Assembly: GCA_002753565.1 (NCBI GenBank)
Contig: PEAM01000022.1
Location: forward strand, 1-64,000
Source: Magnetococcales bacterium
Lineage (GTDB): Bacteria; Pseudomonadota; Magnetococcia; Magnetococcales; JADFYX01
DNA length: 64,000 nucleotides
Direction of reading: 5' to 3'
The notes under the pieces are model-generated. The model saw only the letters and a list, made by a program, of their open reading frames with translations. It did no database searches and had not been told where the DNA came from. Below, one piece after another: positions 17,128 through 25,192 of this stretch (positions within the stretch are counted from its first letter, which is position 1; each line of letters begins with the position of its first letter). The position numbers were made by a program, and so were the translations under genes.

Positions 17128-17571
17128 TTATACAGCCGCCTGGCCGTTCCATTTGATGGGTGAAAAAATGGTAAAATCGAACTTCTCCACCCCGGTGTTA
17201 TCCTCATCCTGTTTGGCTGAGGTATCAGATTTGGTGATTAATACCTGGGGCAAGGTATCGGTGATCACCGGTTTTCCCTCTGGGGCGTAGGAGACGACGA
17301 TGTCGAACGGCGTATCTCCGTAGACCTTGCCGCCCAGCCCCTCCCGGAGACGCTGGGCCTCGTCCTTATCCAGAGTCATAGAGCCGCCTGCCTTGTAATT
17401 CTTGGTACCGAAACCACGTGGGGTGCGACCCTTGCCGTAACGGGCCTCACGGCCCATCTCATCGTTGTAGCTGATCTCGGTGGCACCAACGGCAATACCG
17501 CTGGGTAGTTGAATCTCTACGGAACCCCAATCGTAGAGACGCCCATTAATGGTTGGATTTTCTCCAGGCAT
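17128..17571 (-). CDS. Tail tube protein
   Basis: A 147-residue tube subunit following the sheath, in the order sheath-tube-chaperone-tape measure. It begins with INGRLYDWGSVEIQLPSG and has KWNGQAAV at the end. The family resembles the P2 FII/Mu gpM-type tubes in size and beta-rich content. Strong AAGGAGG site before the ATG. Confidence 0.8.
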   Translation of the reverse strand: MPGENPTINGRLYDWGSVEIQLPSGIAVGATEISYNDEMGREARYGKGRTPRGFGTKNYKAGGSMTLDKDEAQRLREGLGGKVYGDTPFDIVVSYAPEGKPVITDTLPQVLITKSDTSAKQDEDNTGVEKFDFTIFSPIKWNGQAAV

Positions 17572-17574
17572 GGT

Positions 17575-19260
17575 TTAGCCCTCCTTCAAACGAGGATCAA
17601 AAGCCGATCCTGCGTAGGTATAGTTGGCGAATAGTTTGATCTGGCGGATGATGGGAATACCGATCAGGGCCGCCTCCACCGCCACACCGTTTTTGACGAT
17701 ATCCTGCCTTGGTGGGATGACGATATTGTGTCCGGCCAATTCTTGAGGCACCGCACCGACCATACTGTTCAAGGCGTTCTCCAGATTGGCCGTAAGATAG
17801 GCCAGCCCCGCAGCACCACCTTCATGGAGCGGATCTCCCGCTTCATCGTAGAGAGATTTCAGTGCTTGAATACGCATCAAGCGGATACCCTTGAAGATGG
17901 TCCGAAGCGGCTCCAGGTATTGGTAGTCGGAAGTCAGCTCAGCCAGGGTTTTGCCATCTCCCCAATAGGCGGAGCGCATCCCAGCATAGTGGCGAGCAGT
18001 AACAAAACCCTCTTTTTCCAGAACCGCCTGATGAGCCTCGCTGTAATCCCCAGGCAGAGAGCCTTGAGAGATACCGCCATCCCGAACCCGACCGATAGCC
18101 CGCATGACCGGAGTGGAAAGAATACGACCGGTCAAAAGCCCGGCCCAGTTACGGACCACTCTTTTGCCCGTTGTATCGCTCACCTCACCATGGGCGGTGC
18201 AGACCGCAACAAAGCGATGGGCAAACCCCTGCCGCTCCTCGATCAGATCCGCCACCCACTCATCCAGGCTTTCGCCATCCTGTGGTAGACGGGATTCGGC
18301 AATAAAAAAGGTGGGGCGGTGTCTGTTCCAAAGTTCGTCCGCCTTGGCCCCCATGGCCGCCCAATCCACCGAGTCCGATGGACCGGTGACGTGAACAAAC
18401 TCGACATCATAAAGGGAAAGCGGTGTTTCCAGAGCGGTCAGGACAGAAGAGATACTCGGTACCGGCGGTAGTAGACGGCATTCGTAGATGTCGCCGATCT
18501 CCATTTCAGCATCCGGTACGGTAATGGTCGCCCCGGTCGATCCGGCCAAAATCAGGCCATCCACCGGAATGGTTCGCTCCACATCCCAACTATCGCCACC
18601 ATCGACGGAGAGTTGATAACGGCCCTCATTGCGTCCACCCGCCCCGGTGATGTTCAACCGGATCTCTCCGGCAGCTGCTACTGTTCCGGCCAGGATGATA
18701 TCCGGGCCGCTGCCGATATGCCTGACAGGACCGATAGGTGCCCGGACGATACAGGCGTATTCATCTGCCGCCACCTGATCACTGTCCGAACCCAGTATGA
18801 TGGTGATACCGCCGACACCGATTTGACCATCAACCGGTGTTACGGTATCGGCCCCAAAAGTAGTTCCGCCATCGGTGGATAGTTGGTAGGTGGCGGTGCC
18901 GAGCGCACCACCGGTGCCGATCCGCACTACAATATCGCTGTTTTCCGAGGCCACTCCGGCAACCGTGGCCACCGGTCCAAGGCCGGTTTGAGAGATATCG
19001 GAAAAATATCCGCCCGATTGACCAGCTACCGGAACCGCGATCACCACCGGGTTTTGACCCCCAGCGGCAAACAGATCCCGAAGCCGGTCAACCAACGGAC
19101 CAACACCCAGCAACCCGGTGAGGTCGGAGGATTTACCCAGCAAATAGCCGCGACCCACTTCCCCCAAGGAGCAAACCCCGGCGATAATGCCGGAGCCGCT
19201 GACATCTCCCGGAGCCAGGCCCGAGGTGCCGTCCACCAAAAATTCCAGTACGTCACCCAT
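17575..19260 (-). CDS. Contractile tail sheath protein, DUF2586-like (561 aa)
   Basis: Sheath subunit of the contractile tail. The N-terminal start (GTSGLAPGDVSGSGIIAG) and C-terminal half (residues about 270-561, with GVAVEAALIGIPIIRQIK) match the DUF2586 sheath type seen in some Mu-like phages. Between them lie two tandem beta modules of about 90 residues each (YQLSTDGG at 125 and YQLSVDGG at 215, each followed by a PVDG turn), presumably surface-exposed decoration domains that arose by duplication. The sheath is followed at once by the tube. Confidence 0.85.
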   Translation of the reverse strand: MGDVLEFLVDGTSGLAPGDVSGSGIIAGVCSLGEVGRGYLLGKSSDLTGLLGVGPLVDRLRDLFAAGGQNPVVIAVPVAGQSGGYFSDISQTGLGPVATVAGVASENSDIVVRIGTGGALGTATYQLSTDGGTTFGADTVTPVDGQIGVGGITIILGSDSDQVAADEYACIVRAPIGPVRHIGSGPDIILAGTVAAAGEIRLNITGAGGRNEGRYQLSVDGGDSWDVERTIPVDGLILAGSTGATITVPDAEMEIGDIYECRLLPPVPSISSVLTALETPLSLYDVEFVHVTGPSDSVDWAAMGAKADELWNRHRPTFFIAESRLPQDGESLDEWVADLIEERQGFAHRFVAVCTAHGEVSDTTGKRVVRNWAGLLTGRILSTPVMRAIGRVRDGGISQGSLPGDYSEAHQAVLEKEGFVTARHYAGMRSAYWGDGKTLAELTSDYQYLEPLRTIFKGIRLMRIQALKSLYDEAGDPLHEGGAAGLAYLTANLENALNSMVGAVPQELAGHNIVIPPRQDIVKNGVAVEAALIGIPIIRQIKLFANYTYAGSAFDPRLKEG

Positions 19261-19263
19261 GAT

Positions 19264-19509
19264 CTATCCTCCCACCTTGATTCGTCCGCTACCCTGCTTA
19301 CGATTACGAAACCCAGCCAGGGCCTGACTGAATATATCGGCAGTCGCTTGTTTGCCCTTCGCCCACCCAGCAGCTCGCATCACTCCAGCCAACTCCCAAC
19401 CAGGCACTTTGCTTTGTTCAGCCAACGTCTCCACCGGCTGTAGCGGGTTTTCCTCAACAACCGGCTTTGCCTGCGGTTCCGGTTCTGTTTTTTTCGTGCT
19501 ACGTGCCAT
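19264..19509 (-). CDS. Small protein upstream of sheath (81 aa)
   Basis: Lys/Glu-rich N-terminus (KKTEPEPQAKPVVEEN) and a C-terminal basic patch; a short region VPGWELAGVMRAAGWAKGK looks folded. In Mu relatives a small ORF of this kind lies just before the sheath gene. Family not recognised; probably real because of tight spacing and a GGAG site. Confidence 0.65.
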   Translation of the reverse strand: MARSTKKTEPEPQAKPVVEENPLQPVETLAEQSKVPGWELAGVMRAAGWAKGKQATADIFSQALAGFRNRKQGSGRIKVGG

Positions 19510-19520
19510 CCTTCTTCTCC

Positions 19521-20036
19521 CTATTGATAGTTCGCCCCGTCAACCAGGTTGACATCGGTTATTAGCGGTACCTCGTCATCCCGGTACAAACCGCCTTTAA
19601 AGGTGATGTAAACGGTGGCGGAACGCTCCTTGGCTACTTCCACCATTTTGGTGGCAAATCCGCCCCGAACTGCTTTTTCCACGGAAACGGTAACCAGATT
19701 GCCGCCGCTGTCGGCAACACGAACGGGGAGAGATGTGACGAAAGTCCGATAGAGTCTGTCCATCGCCTCATCTCCTATAGCCCGCAGTACTACTCGCACC
19801 CTTAACACCACACGATGGGTCCGAAACCGGTGTGTGGCCACTGCCGCTCCGGCCTCCTGTAGTCGGGCAAAAAGAGCGCCGTCTGTTTCCAACTCCTCAC
19901 CGACTGTCTCAAGCTCCAATCGGGGTGTGGGTAGCAAAATGGAAGAGATCCCTTCCGGCCTGTCCATCACCGCATCCACAGCAACCCCGGCGATTACCGC
20001 TGCATCGGTTATCACCTCTTTGGCCAACGACCTCAC
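19521..20036 (-). CDS. Neck/tail terminator-type protein (Mu gp37-like position)
   Basis: 171 residues, beginning at a GTG that overlaps the preceding stop. In Mu relatives this slot, after the virion morphogenesis protein G and before the sheath, carries the gp37-like tail terminator. Regular alternation of Val, Arg and Leu (RVVLRVRVVLRAIGDEAMDRLYR) suggests a mixed alpha/beta fold. Function from position only. Confidence 0.6.
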   Translation of the reverse strand: MRSLAKEVITDAAVIAGVAVDAVMDRPEGISSILLPTPRLELETVGEELETDGALFARLQEAGAAVATHRFRTHRVVLRVRVVLRAIGDEAMDRLYRTFVTSLPVRVADSGGNLVTVSVEKAVRGGFATKMVEVAKERSATVYITFKGGLYRDDEVPLITDVNLVDGANYQ

Positions 20037-20461
20037 GTGAACGGTTCCGCGATAAAATCCCGGATGATCTCGGCCGCTTCCGCCTGATCCTCTTCATTGA
20101 TTCCAAGAAACGGGCGGGCCAGAAGATTCACAGCATGCCCACGACCGGTTTCTCCGCCTTTTTGGTGAATACGGGCGTAAACCACGTTGCTGCCGACAGC
20201 CGTCAGATCGGATGTTGCCTCATAGCCGATGGAGTTTTTTAACCGAGCGGTGTCTGTCAGGGTTTTCCCATCCCGTTTGGATGGTTCCCACGCTTTACCA
20301 TCCGGCCCTTTTTCATCCTTGAAACGCTGCTTGACCGAAGTCACCAACATCTCGCCGATCTCGGCGTTCATCTGTTGTCGACCACTGGCCAGCTTCTCGA
20401 TCCCGGCTTTGATGGCGGTATCAAAACCGCCCCAATCCAATGTGGCAGAGCTACCAGCCAT
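20033..20461 (-). CDS. Virion morphogenesis protein G (tail completion)
   Basis: 142-residue protein with the Mu gpG/P2 gpS-type layout: QRFKDEKGPDGKAWEPSKR at about 45-65, LKNSIGYEATSD, and a C-terminal HAVNLLARPFLGINEED, typical of the phage virion morphogenesis (tail completion) family. It should join head and tail. Flanked by the gp36-like and gp37-like neck genes. Confidence 0.87.
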   Translation of the reverse strand: MAGSSATLDWGGFDTAIKAGIEKLASGRQQMNAEIGEMLVTSVKQRFKDEKGPDGKAWEPSKRDGKTLTDTARLKNSIGYEATSDLTAVGSNVVYARIHQKGGETGRGHAVNLLARPFLGINEEDQAEAAEIIRDFIAEPFT

Positions 20462-20907
20462 CAGAACCGATTCTCCAGGTCACTAAAAATGGGTTGTGGT
20501 GCGATCACCGCCGACCCCACCGCTGACTCTTCCCTATCAACGGACAGTTTTTGCAAAGGCAGCGACAAACGCCCCTCCCGAATAGCAGCCAGATCCTTTG
20601 TCGCCTGATTGAATTGGCGCTGTAGTGCAAAGAACTCGTTATTATTCTCACCACCGCTTTTAATCAGAGAGGTAATAGCCCCCAGCGTCCGATAGGCGGC
20701 CATAACTGCCGCAATGCGACGCAGGGATTCAGGAATCGATCCCGCCACCGGCTCCGCATAACCGGCAACCAACAGCACCTCGTCGATCTCCCGACAGACG
20801 GCAGCAAGGCTCTTTTCCGTGATACCGGGCGAAATCTCCTCCGCCTTGGCCAAATAGGCCGGGAGGAGAAATTCACCCAGATCATCTACTGTGGCGTAGA
20901 TGGTCAT
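20461..20907 (-). CDS. Head-tail connector, Mu gp36-like (DUF1320)
   Basis: 148 residues beginning MTIYATVDDLGEFLLP, with the helical DUF1320 pattern (repeated LxxxxxEID and AVMAAYRTLG). In Mu gp36 is a connector component between portal and tail. Overlaps the next gene by one base (ATG/TGA). Confidence 0.85.
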   Translation of the reverse strand: MTIYATVDDLGEFLLPAYLAKAEEISPGITEKSLAAVCREIDEVLLVAGYAEPVAGSIPESLRRIAAVMAAYRTLGAITSLIKSGGENNNEFFALQRQFNQATKDLAAIREGRLSLPLQKLSVDREESAVGSAVIAPQPIFSDLENRF

Positions 20908-20909
20908 GA

Positions 20910-21935
20910 TCAGGTAGCCGGAGTCGGTGGACCGTCAACCACAGCAGCCCGGCAGATCGCTTTGGTGACCGGGACCGGAACCGGCTTTGACTTGACGATC
21001 ATATCGTAACCGGAGGGGTCATCTTTTTTGATGGTTTTGACAAACAAGGCGAAGGGCTGTAGACCCGCATCCAGATCATCAATAGCGCAATAGTAAATGG
21101 TATGTGGCGCATCCTCAGCCACCGCCACCAGATCGTTAGCGTCCACCGAGGGAACATGAGGCGTCCCTTCACTAACCAGGTCGGCATATCCGCCCTGAGC
21201 CAATTCAATGACAAATCCGGCAATCTCGATCCCTTGAGAGGTAATCCGGGCCTCGACCGATCCGGTTTTTGTCCGAGCGCTGGAGGTCGCCATGACCAAA
21301 CTGGCCAGATGCAGAAAGACGTTTTGTCCGGCCAAATACGAAATCCTACTGCCAAAACCACTCTTTTTCTTGATGACGGCACTCATCTCGATAAGGTCCA
21401 TCAACACAAAAGCCAGTTTGATGTTGGCGTTATCCCACTTGATCTCCGGCGCATAAGTGTTGGGCGTGCCAAAATCAATCTGATACTGTTCAAACCCTCC
21501 GCCATCCAGCTTGACCGGATAATCGATCGCACCGGCAAACGCCTGACAACAGAGCGCTTCGGCAGTCAATCGAATGGTCTGCCGTCCCTGTCGGATTTTC
21601 CCGGAAAGCCAGTTTTTTCTGGCCTGTTCAGGAAGCATCTTTAAATCGTTCAACTCTTTTGCGCTGGCAAAGGTTTTGACGTCGGCACTATACGGCTCAA
21701 TATAATCCGTACCACCCTGGCCGCCACCAAGGGAAAAAGCCGCTGAACCCCGCTTGACCAATGGTGCGTTGCCGACCAAAGTCAATATTTCGGAAATACC
21801 TAAAACAGCAAACGGATGATCGACCCGTGTTTTAAAAATCCGGTCATAGATATAGGTCTCTTGTTTGGGCATGAGACTGACAAGCAGGGCCACCAGTTGT
21901 GGTGTGACAAAACTTCTAAGATCAAAACTTGGCAT
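20910..21935 (-). CDS. Major capsid protein, lambda gpE-like
   Basis: 341-residue capsid subunit of the gpE type. It begins DLRSFVTPQLVALLVSLMP, carries the E-loop region FKTRVDHPFA and a C-terminal YDMIVKSKPVPVPVTK, where gpE homologues have KSxPLPVxxxP. Mu itself uses a different capsid protein (gpT), so the head module here is of the lambda-E type, as also known in some Mu-like prophages. Preceded by the decoration and protease/scaffold genes. Confidence 0.85.
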   Translation of the reverse strand: MPSFDLRSFVTPQLVALLVSLMPKQETYIYDRIFKTRVDHPFAVLGISEILTLVGNAPLVKRGSAAFSLGGGQGGTDYIEPYSADVKTFASAKELNDLKMLPEQARKNWLSGKIRQGRQTIRLTAEALCCQAFAGAIDYPVKLDGGGFEQYQIDFGTPNTYAPEIKWDNANIKLAFVLMDLIEMSAVIKKKSGFGSRISYLAGQNVFLHLASLVMATSSARTKTGSVEARITSQGIEIAGFVIELAQGGYADLVSEGTPHVPSVDANDLVAVAEDAPHTIYYCAIDDLDAGLQPFALFVKTIKKDDPSGYDMIVKSKPVPVPVTKAICRAAVVDGPPTPAT

Positions 21936-21950
21936 GATTTAATCGCCTCT

Positions 21951-22532
21951 TTAAACAGGATAAATGGAAAGACCGACCAGACGCTCCAGGTCGGCGGCAT
22001 TGGGCTGTCCGCCACCAGCGATAACGAGACTGGCGGTATAGACGCAGCCATGACACAAAAGAGCGACTACGGTGTCGATCACCGCGTCGGTCACCTGGGT
22101 GTTGACGCCGACCAGACGGTTGCCGTAAGTCACATCCACAGCGACCGTGTCGGCAACGGCAACCCCAAAGCTGACAGAAACCTGACCGGTGGCATAATCA
22201 ATACTGCCGCTCCCATCTCCTCCCAGAGATCCGTAGCCGTCGTCGGTCAGGGTCTGGGTACCGTCACTGATGGAGACCGAGCCAGGCTGAGCCGGTCCAA
22301 CCAGTACCCCAGAAAAATCGGTTGCTGATCCGTCGCCCGTACCCAGATTGACGGCTGCAACCGGATCGTAGGGAATGAGTTTGCCATCAGCCCCTTTGGC
22401 CATCAGCAGACCGGCATCCAGGTCCCCGTTACCACCCGCTGCAGCATAAGCTCGAATGACAGCGGGATGCGCCCCATCAATGAGCGGCTTTTCGTTGTGT
22501 GACGTTGATGCAATAATTCCATTGATCGGCAT
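21951..22532 (-). CDS. Head decoration-type protein
   Basis: 193-residue beta-rich protein between protease/scaffold and capsid, the normal slot for a lambda gpD-like decoration protein. The N-terminus (MPINGIIASTSHNEKPLI) and a Gly/Asp-rich middle (SGVLVGPAQPGSVSISDGTQ) fit a surface-bound trimer with an inserted extra beta domain. Strong AAAGGAG site. Confidence 0.7.
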   Translation of the reverse strand: MPINGIIASTSHNEKPLIDGAHPAVIRAYAAAGGNGDLDAGLLMAKGADGKLIPYDPVAAVNLGTGDGSATDFSGVLVGPAQPGSVSISDGTQTLTDDGYGSLGGDGSGSIDYATGQVSVSFGVAVADTVAVDVTYGNRLVGVNTQVTDAVIDTVVALLCHGCVYTASLVIAGGGQPNAADLERLVGLSIYPV

Positions 22533-22544
22533 GGGCCGTCTCCT

Positions 22545-23555
22545 TTAGATGGTGTTGGCGCTGACGCCCGTAGGTTGCTCCGTATTCTCAGTGCCGGGAT
22601 CACTGTCGGCCCCGGCGGCCTCGGAAAAATCCATCTGCTTGGGAAATTCCCGGATCACTGCCCGAAGCACCTCTCCAGCCGGTTTGGAGGCACCATCGGA
22701 AAAACTGATGGCGGAGTCGGCCAGGCCATCGAGAAAATTCAAGGCATCTGAAAGTCCTGCTTTCTCCATCGCTGGAGTCACACGACCCTCAGTCCGCATC
22801 TCTTCCATAAATTCACGATTGGCCCGCTCGCGCTTGGCGGTTTCAGCAAATCTAGCCTCGGCCTGCTTGACCGCTTCCTCCATATCCTGCTGGGTAAAGC
22901 TCTTGTCTGGTGCTGGGGTAGTGGTATCGTCTGCCACGTTGGCCTCCATAGTCGGTTGGTCGGAAAAATCACCATCCCGATCGGATCGCTCCAGGGGACG
23001 GCGTAAATTATCGATGGTCCAAGAGGGGTAGAGCTGGTCCGCCGACTCTACCCCCTCTTTTTCAATGTGGTGTTCACGCAATCGGGTCAGCCAATCGGCT
23101 ATGGCATCCAGCCGCCATTCCAGATCGCTTTTGTCGGAAAAATCGAAGGTGAGCGGGTTCTCTTCAGAAAAGGAGACATCCGGCAGCCCTCTTACAGCAG
23201 GGGGAACAGCACCCAAGAAACCGACATGGCGCAATCGACCGTCCGGGTAGAAGGAGGCAGACCGTTTTTTAAACAGTCCCTGGTTGACCATATCGGCAAA
23301 GGCTGGCTGTACGTCTTTGAATTGGGCTAGAAGAAGTTCGCCGTCACGCTTGAGATCCGAAACCCAACCCCAGGCCGGTCCGTTCTCTTTGGGATGGCCG
23401 ATCACTACCGGCGGCTCATGCTCGCTCGTATTGAACGAGGCGACCGCCTTGTCCAGCAGCTCGGAGCCGTCATGGCTACGACCGGATGAATCGGTCTGCT
23501 TGCCGCCTCGAAAAATGGCGACCCAGGGATTGGGTTTGTCGGTTGTTTCGTTCAT
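22545..23555 (-). CDS. Prohead protease/scaffold (Mu gpI-like)
   Basis: 336 residues with an N-terminal protease part (FRGGKQTDSSGRSHDGS, EPPVVIGHPKENGPAWGWV at 50-70, with KKRSASFYPDGRL holding the family's Ser) and a C-terminal Glu-rich helical part about residues 210-280 (QQDMEEAVKQAEARFAETAK) typical of internal scaffold. In Mu, I matures the prohead and its C-terminal Z domain acts as scaffold. It is the first gene of the head operon, 37 bases downstream of a palindromic promoter element. Confidence 0.85.
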   Translation of the reverse strand: MNETTDKPNPWVAIFRGGKQTDSSGRSHDGSELLDKAVASFNTSEHEPPVVIGHPKENGPAWGWVSDLKRDGELLLAQFKDVQPAFADMVNQGLFKKRSASFYPDGRLRHVGFLGAVPPAVRGLPDVSFSEENPLTFDFSDKSDLEWRLDAIADWLTRLREHHIEKEGVESADQLYPSWTIDNLRRPLERSDRDGDFSDQPTMEANVADDTTTPAPDKSFTQQDMEEAVKQAEARFAETAKRERANREFMEEMRTEGRVTPAMEKAGLSDALNFLDGLADSAISFSDGASKPAGEVLRAVIREFPKQMDFSEAAGADSDPGTENTEQPTGVSANTI

Positions 23556-23588
23556 GGCGCGGACTATCCCACGCCAAAGCAGACGGTT

Positions 23589-23608
23589 TGATGGTGACAG
23601 GTGTCACC
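23589..23608 (-). promoter_or_regulatory. Candidate late-promoter operator upstream of head genes
   Basis: The palindrome GGTGACAGGTGTCACC (23593-23608) with flanking TGAT is identical over 20 bp to the element at 30598-30617. It lies 34 bases upstream of the protease start; a possible -10 (GATAGT) lies between. In Mu the corresponding promoter PI is activated by protein C, which binds a dyad at -35. Binding of the Mor/C-like protein (31980-32420) is inference. Confidence 0.6.
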
Positions 23609-23908
23609 ATTGGTAAGTTTTTTTCAAAAAAATGGGATTTGATCGGATTACCTGCCTACGGCAGGAAGTGCGGGGGGAGGAGGATTATGAAACCACCTTA
23701 GAATAACGTTTAAAAATTCGCCTGTCGCATTCTAAAGAAAAAGAGGTGGTACGACCTTCTTTGCCATTGAAGATGGCTTAAATCGCCGAAAATCGCAATT
23801 GCTTTTTTCCCCATACCGAGTAGAATAAAACTCGTAGCGGGAACGTGCGTGCAGCGGGGGAGATACCTCTGACGGGAGCGGCGCATGAGAGGACGGGGTA
23901 TCACGGTC
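23609..23908. other. Intergenic stretch between gpF-like gene and head operon
   Basis: No convincing gene. It holds a small dyad CCTGCCTACGGCAGG (23651-23665) that may end transcription from the packaging operon, and a short AT-rich T tract. The rest looks like plain spacer; its unusual length beside a palindromic element fits an independent head-operon promoter. Confidence 0.5.
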
Positions 23909-25192
23909 TCACTGTCCCGCTTTTTTCTTGTCCGCGTTCTTCCCTGGATGCAAAAGCAACCCTTTTCGAATCAACTCCAGATACTCTAAATCCGGCAGAT
24001 CCGTACCGCGCTGAAACGGCATGAACGCCGTTACTCCCTGAAACTTGCCATCCACCACCTCAAATACCGCCAATCCGCCGATCCGCTCCTTGTTCGGGGT
24101 TTTCCACAATGACACGTAACGCTTGACCAGACGAATCCGGCCGCTATCAGGATCTCGCTGTGGTGTCACCCAGATCTCCAACGGCTTTTCCACCGCCTCT
24201 TTCAAAAGCGGGATCATCTCCCCGTGGCCCTCTTTTTTAAACTTCCAGCGTTTTTTCAGCTTTGGGTTTTTGGTGGCGAGGAAACTGCGTAGGGTTAAAA
24301 CCACCGCTTCTCCAGCCGGATCGGTCAATACCGTCTCCTCACCGTATAGATCGAGAAATTTATCCTTATAGAAGGTGTTGGTCTGGCCTTTGGGTAGCTT
24401 TTTGGTGGTGAGGTCGGGAATGTCTGCCGGTTTGAGGTTGGCCAGCTTTGGTCGTCTGTTATTGGCTGGGCCCGGCAGATTTTCAAAATCCTTCCAGCGT
24501 GCCGACTTCTCTCCCGGTCCATCATAACCCCATTGGGTCTGGCCCGGATTATGGGCAAAACCGGGGTCTGGTATTAACGGCCTGGCTGGTTGTTGTGAGC
24601 CATCAGCCAGCTTTGGTTCAATCAGCCCACCAGTCGGGTCTTTATCCGTAACCGTCAATCCCAACCGTTTGACCTGGCGGGCCGAAAGAGAGATCACCCC
24701 ACAACGACAACGAAAGCCGTTGGGCGGATACCAAGTAGACCAGAAAGAGCTATCATGCCGGTGGACCGTACCGTCCAGGGCGTTGTGGGTGGGGCGGGTG
24801 CGCTTATCACCCACCGCGTCATATTGCCAATAGGGCCGACGCTCGGCCACCTGCTTCATCTGCTTGTAGCGACCCACATGATAGGCGGTTTGGATGTTGG
24901 TGCGGAAAATGGTCTCCATCCGCCAACGACTCCAACCCCGTTTATCGGCAATATCGCGGATATCCTTTTTGAAGTCGCCAAAGGAGATCCCGTCATCGAC
25001 GGCCAGCTGCATAGAGTTAAAAATGGTCGTGAGCTGCTCTTTTTTTGCTACTCCACCCACCGCAAAGGCTTTCACCTTCATTTCATCGGTCAGCTTGGCA
25101 TACTCACCTGGAGTGAGGGTGGTTTTGGATTTCCAGAACTCGACCGCCTCCTTCATGGGAAGCGGATCGAGAAACGCCTCCTTGTCAGCCAT
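23909..25192 (-). CDS. Head morphogenesis protein gpF-like with C-terminal nuclease-like domain
   Basis: 427 residues. The N-terminal half is the Mu gpF/SPP1 gp7 minor head protein (FRTNIQTAYHVGRYKQM about 95-110, then GFRCRCGVISLSARQ with a CxC near 160). The C-terminal part (about residues 280-410) carries a block PLEIWVTPQRDPDSGRIRLV..RYVSLW..IGGLAVFEV that resembles the PBECR2-type BECR-fold domains attached to some phage head proteins. A truncated relative of this domain occurs in the neighbouring remnant (44361-44834). Overlaps the portal gene by 8 bases. Confidence 0.85.
   Translation of the reverse strand: MADKEAFLDPLPMKEAVEFWKSKTTLTPGEYAKLTDEMKVKAFAVGGVAKKEQLTTIFNSMQLAVDDGISFGDFKKDIRDIADKRGWSRWRMETIFRTNIQTAYHVGRYKQMKQVAERRPYWQYDAVGDKRTRPTHNALDGTVHRHDSSFWSTWYPPNGFRCRCGVISLSARQVKRLGLTVTDKDPTGGLIEPKLADGSQQPARPLIPDPGFAHNPGQTQWGYDGPGEKSARWKDFENLPGPANNRRPKLANLKPADIPDLTTKKLPKGQTNTFYKDKFLDLYGEETVLTDPAGEAVVLTLRSFLATKNPKLKKRWKFKKEGHGEMIPLLKEAVEKPLEIWVTPQRDPDSGRIRLVKRYVSLWKTPNKERIGGLAVFEVVDGKFQGVTAFMPFQRGTDLPDLEYLELIRKGLLLHPGKNADKKKAGQ

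Noticed and set aside
23710-23904. A 64-codon minus-strand ORF before the head operon.
   Set aside because: Composition is unlike its neighbours, no ribosome site, and it lies in what looks like a promoter spacer.
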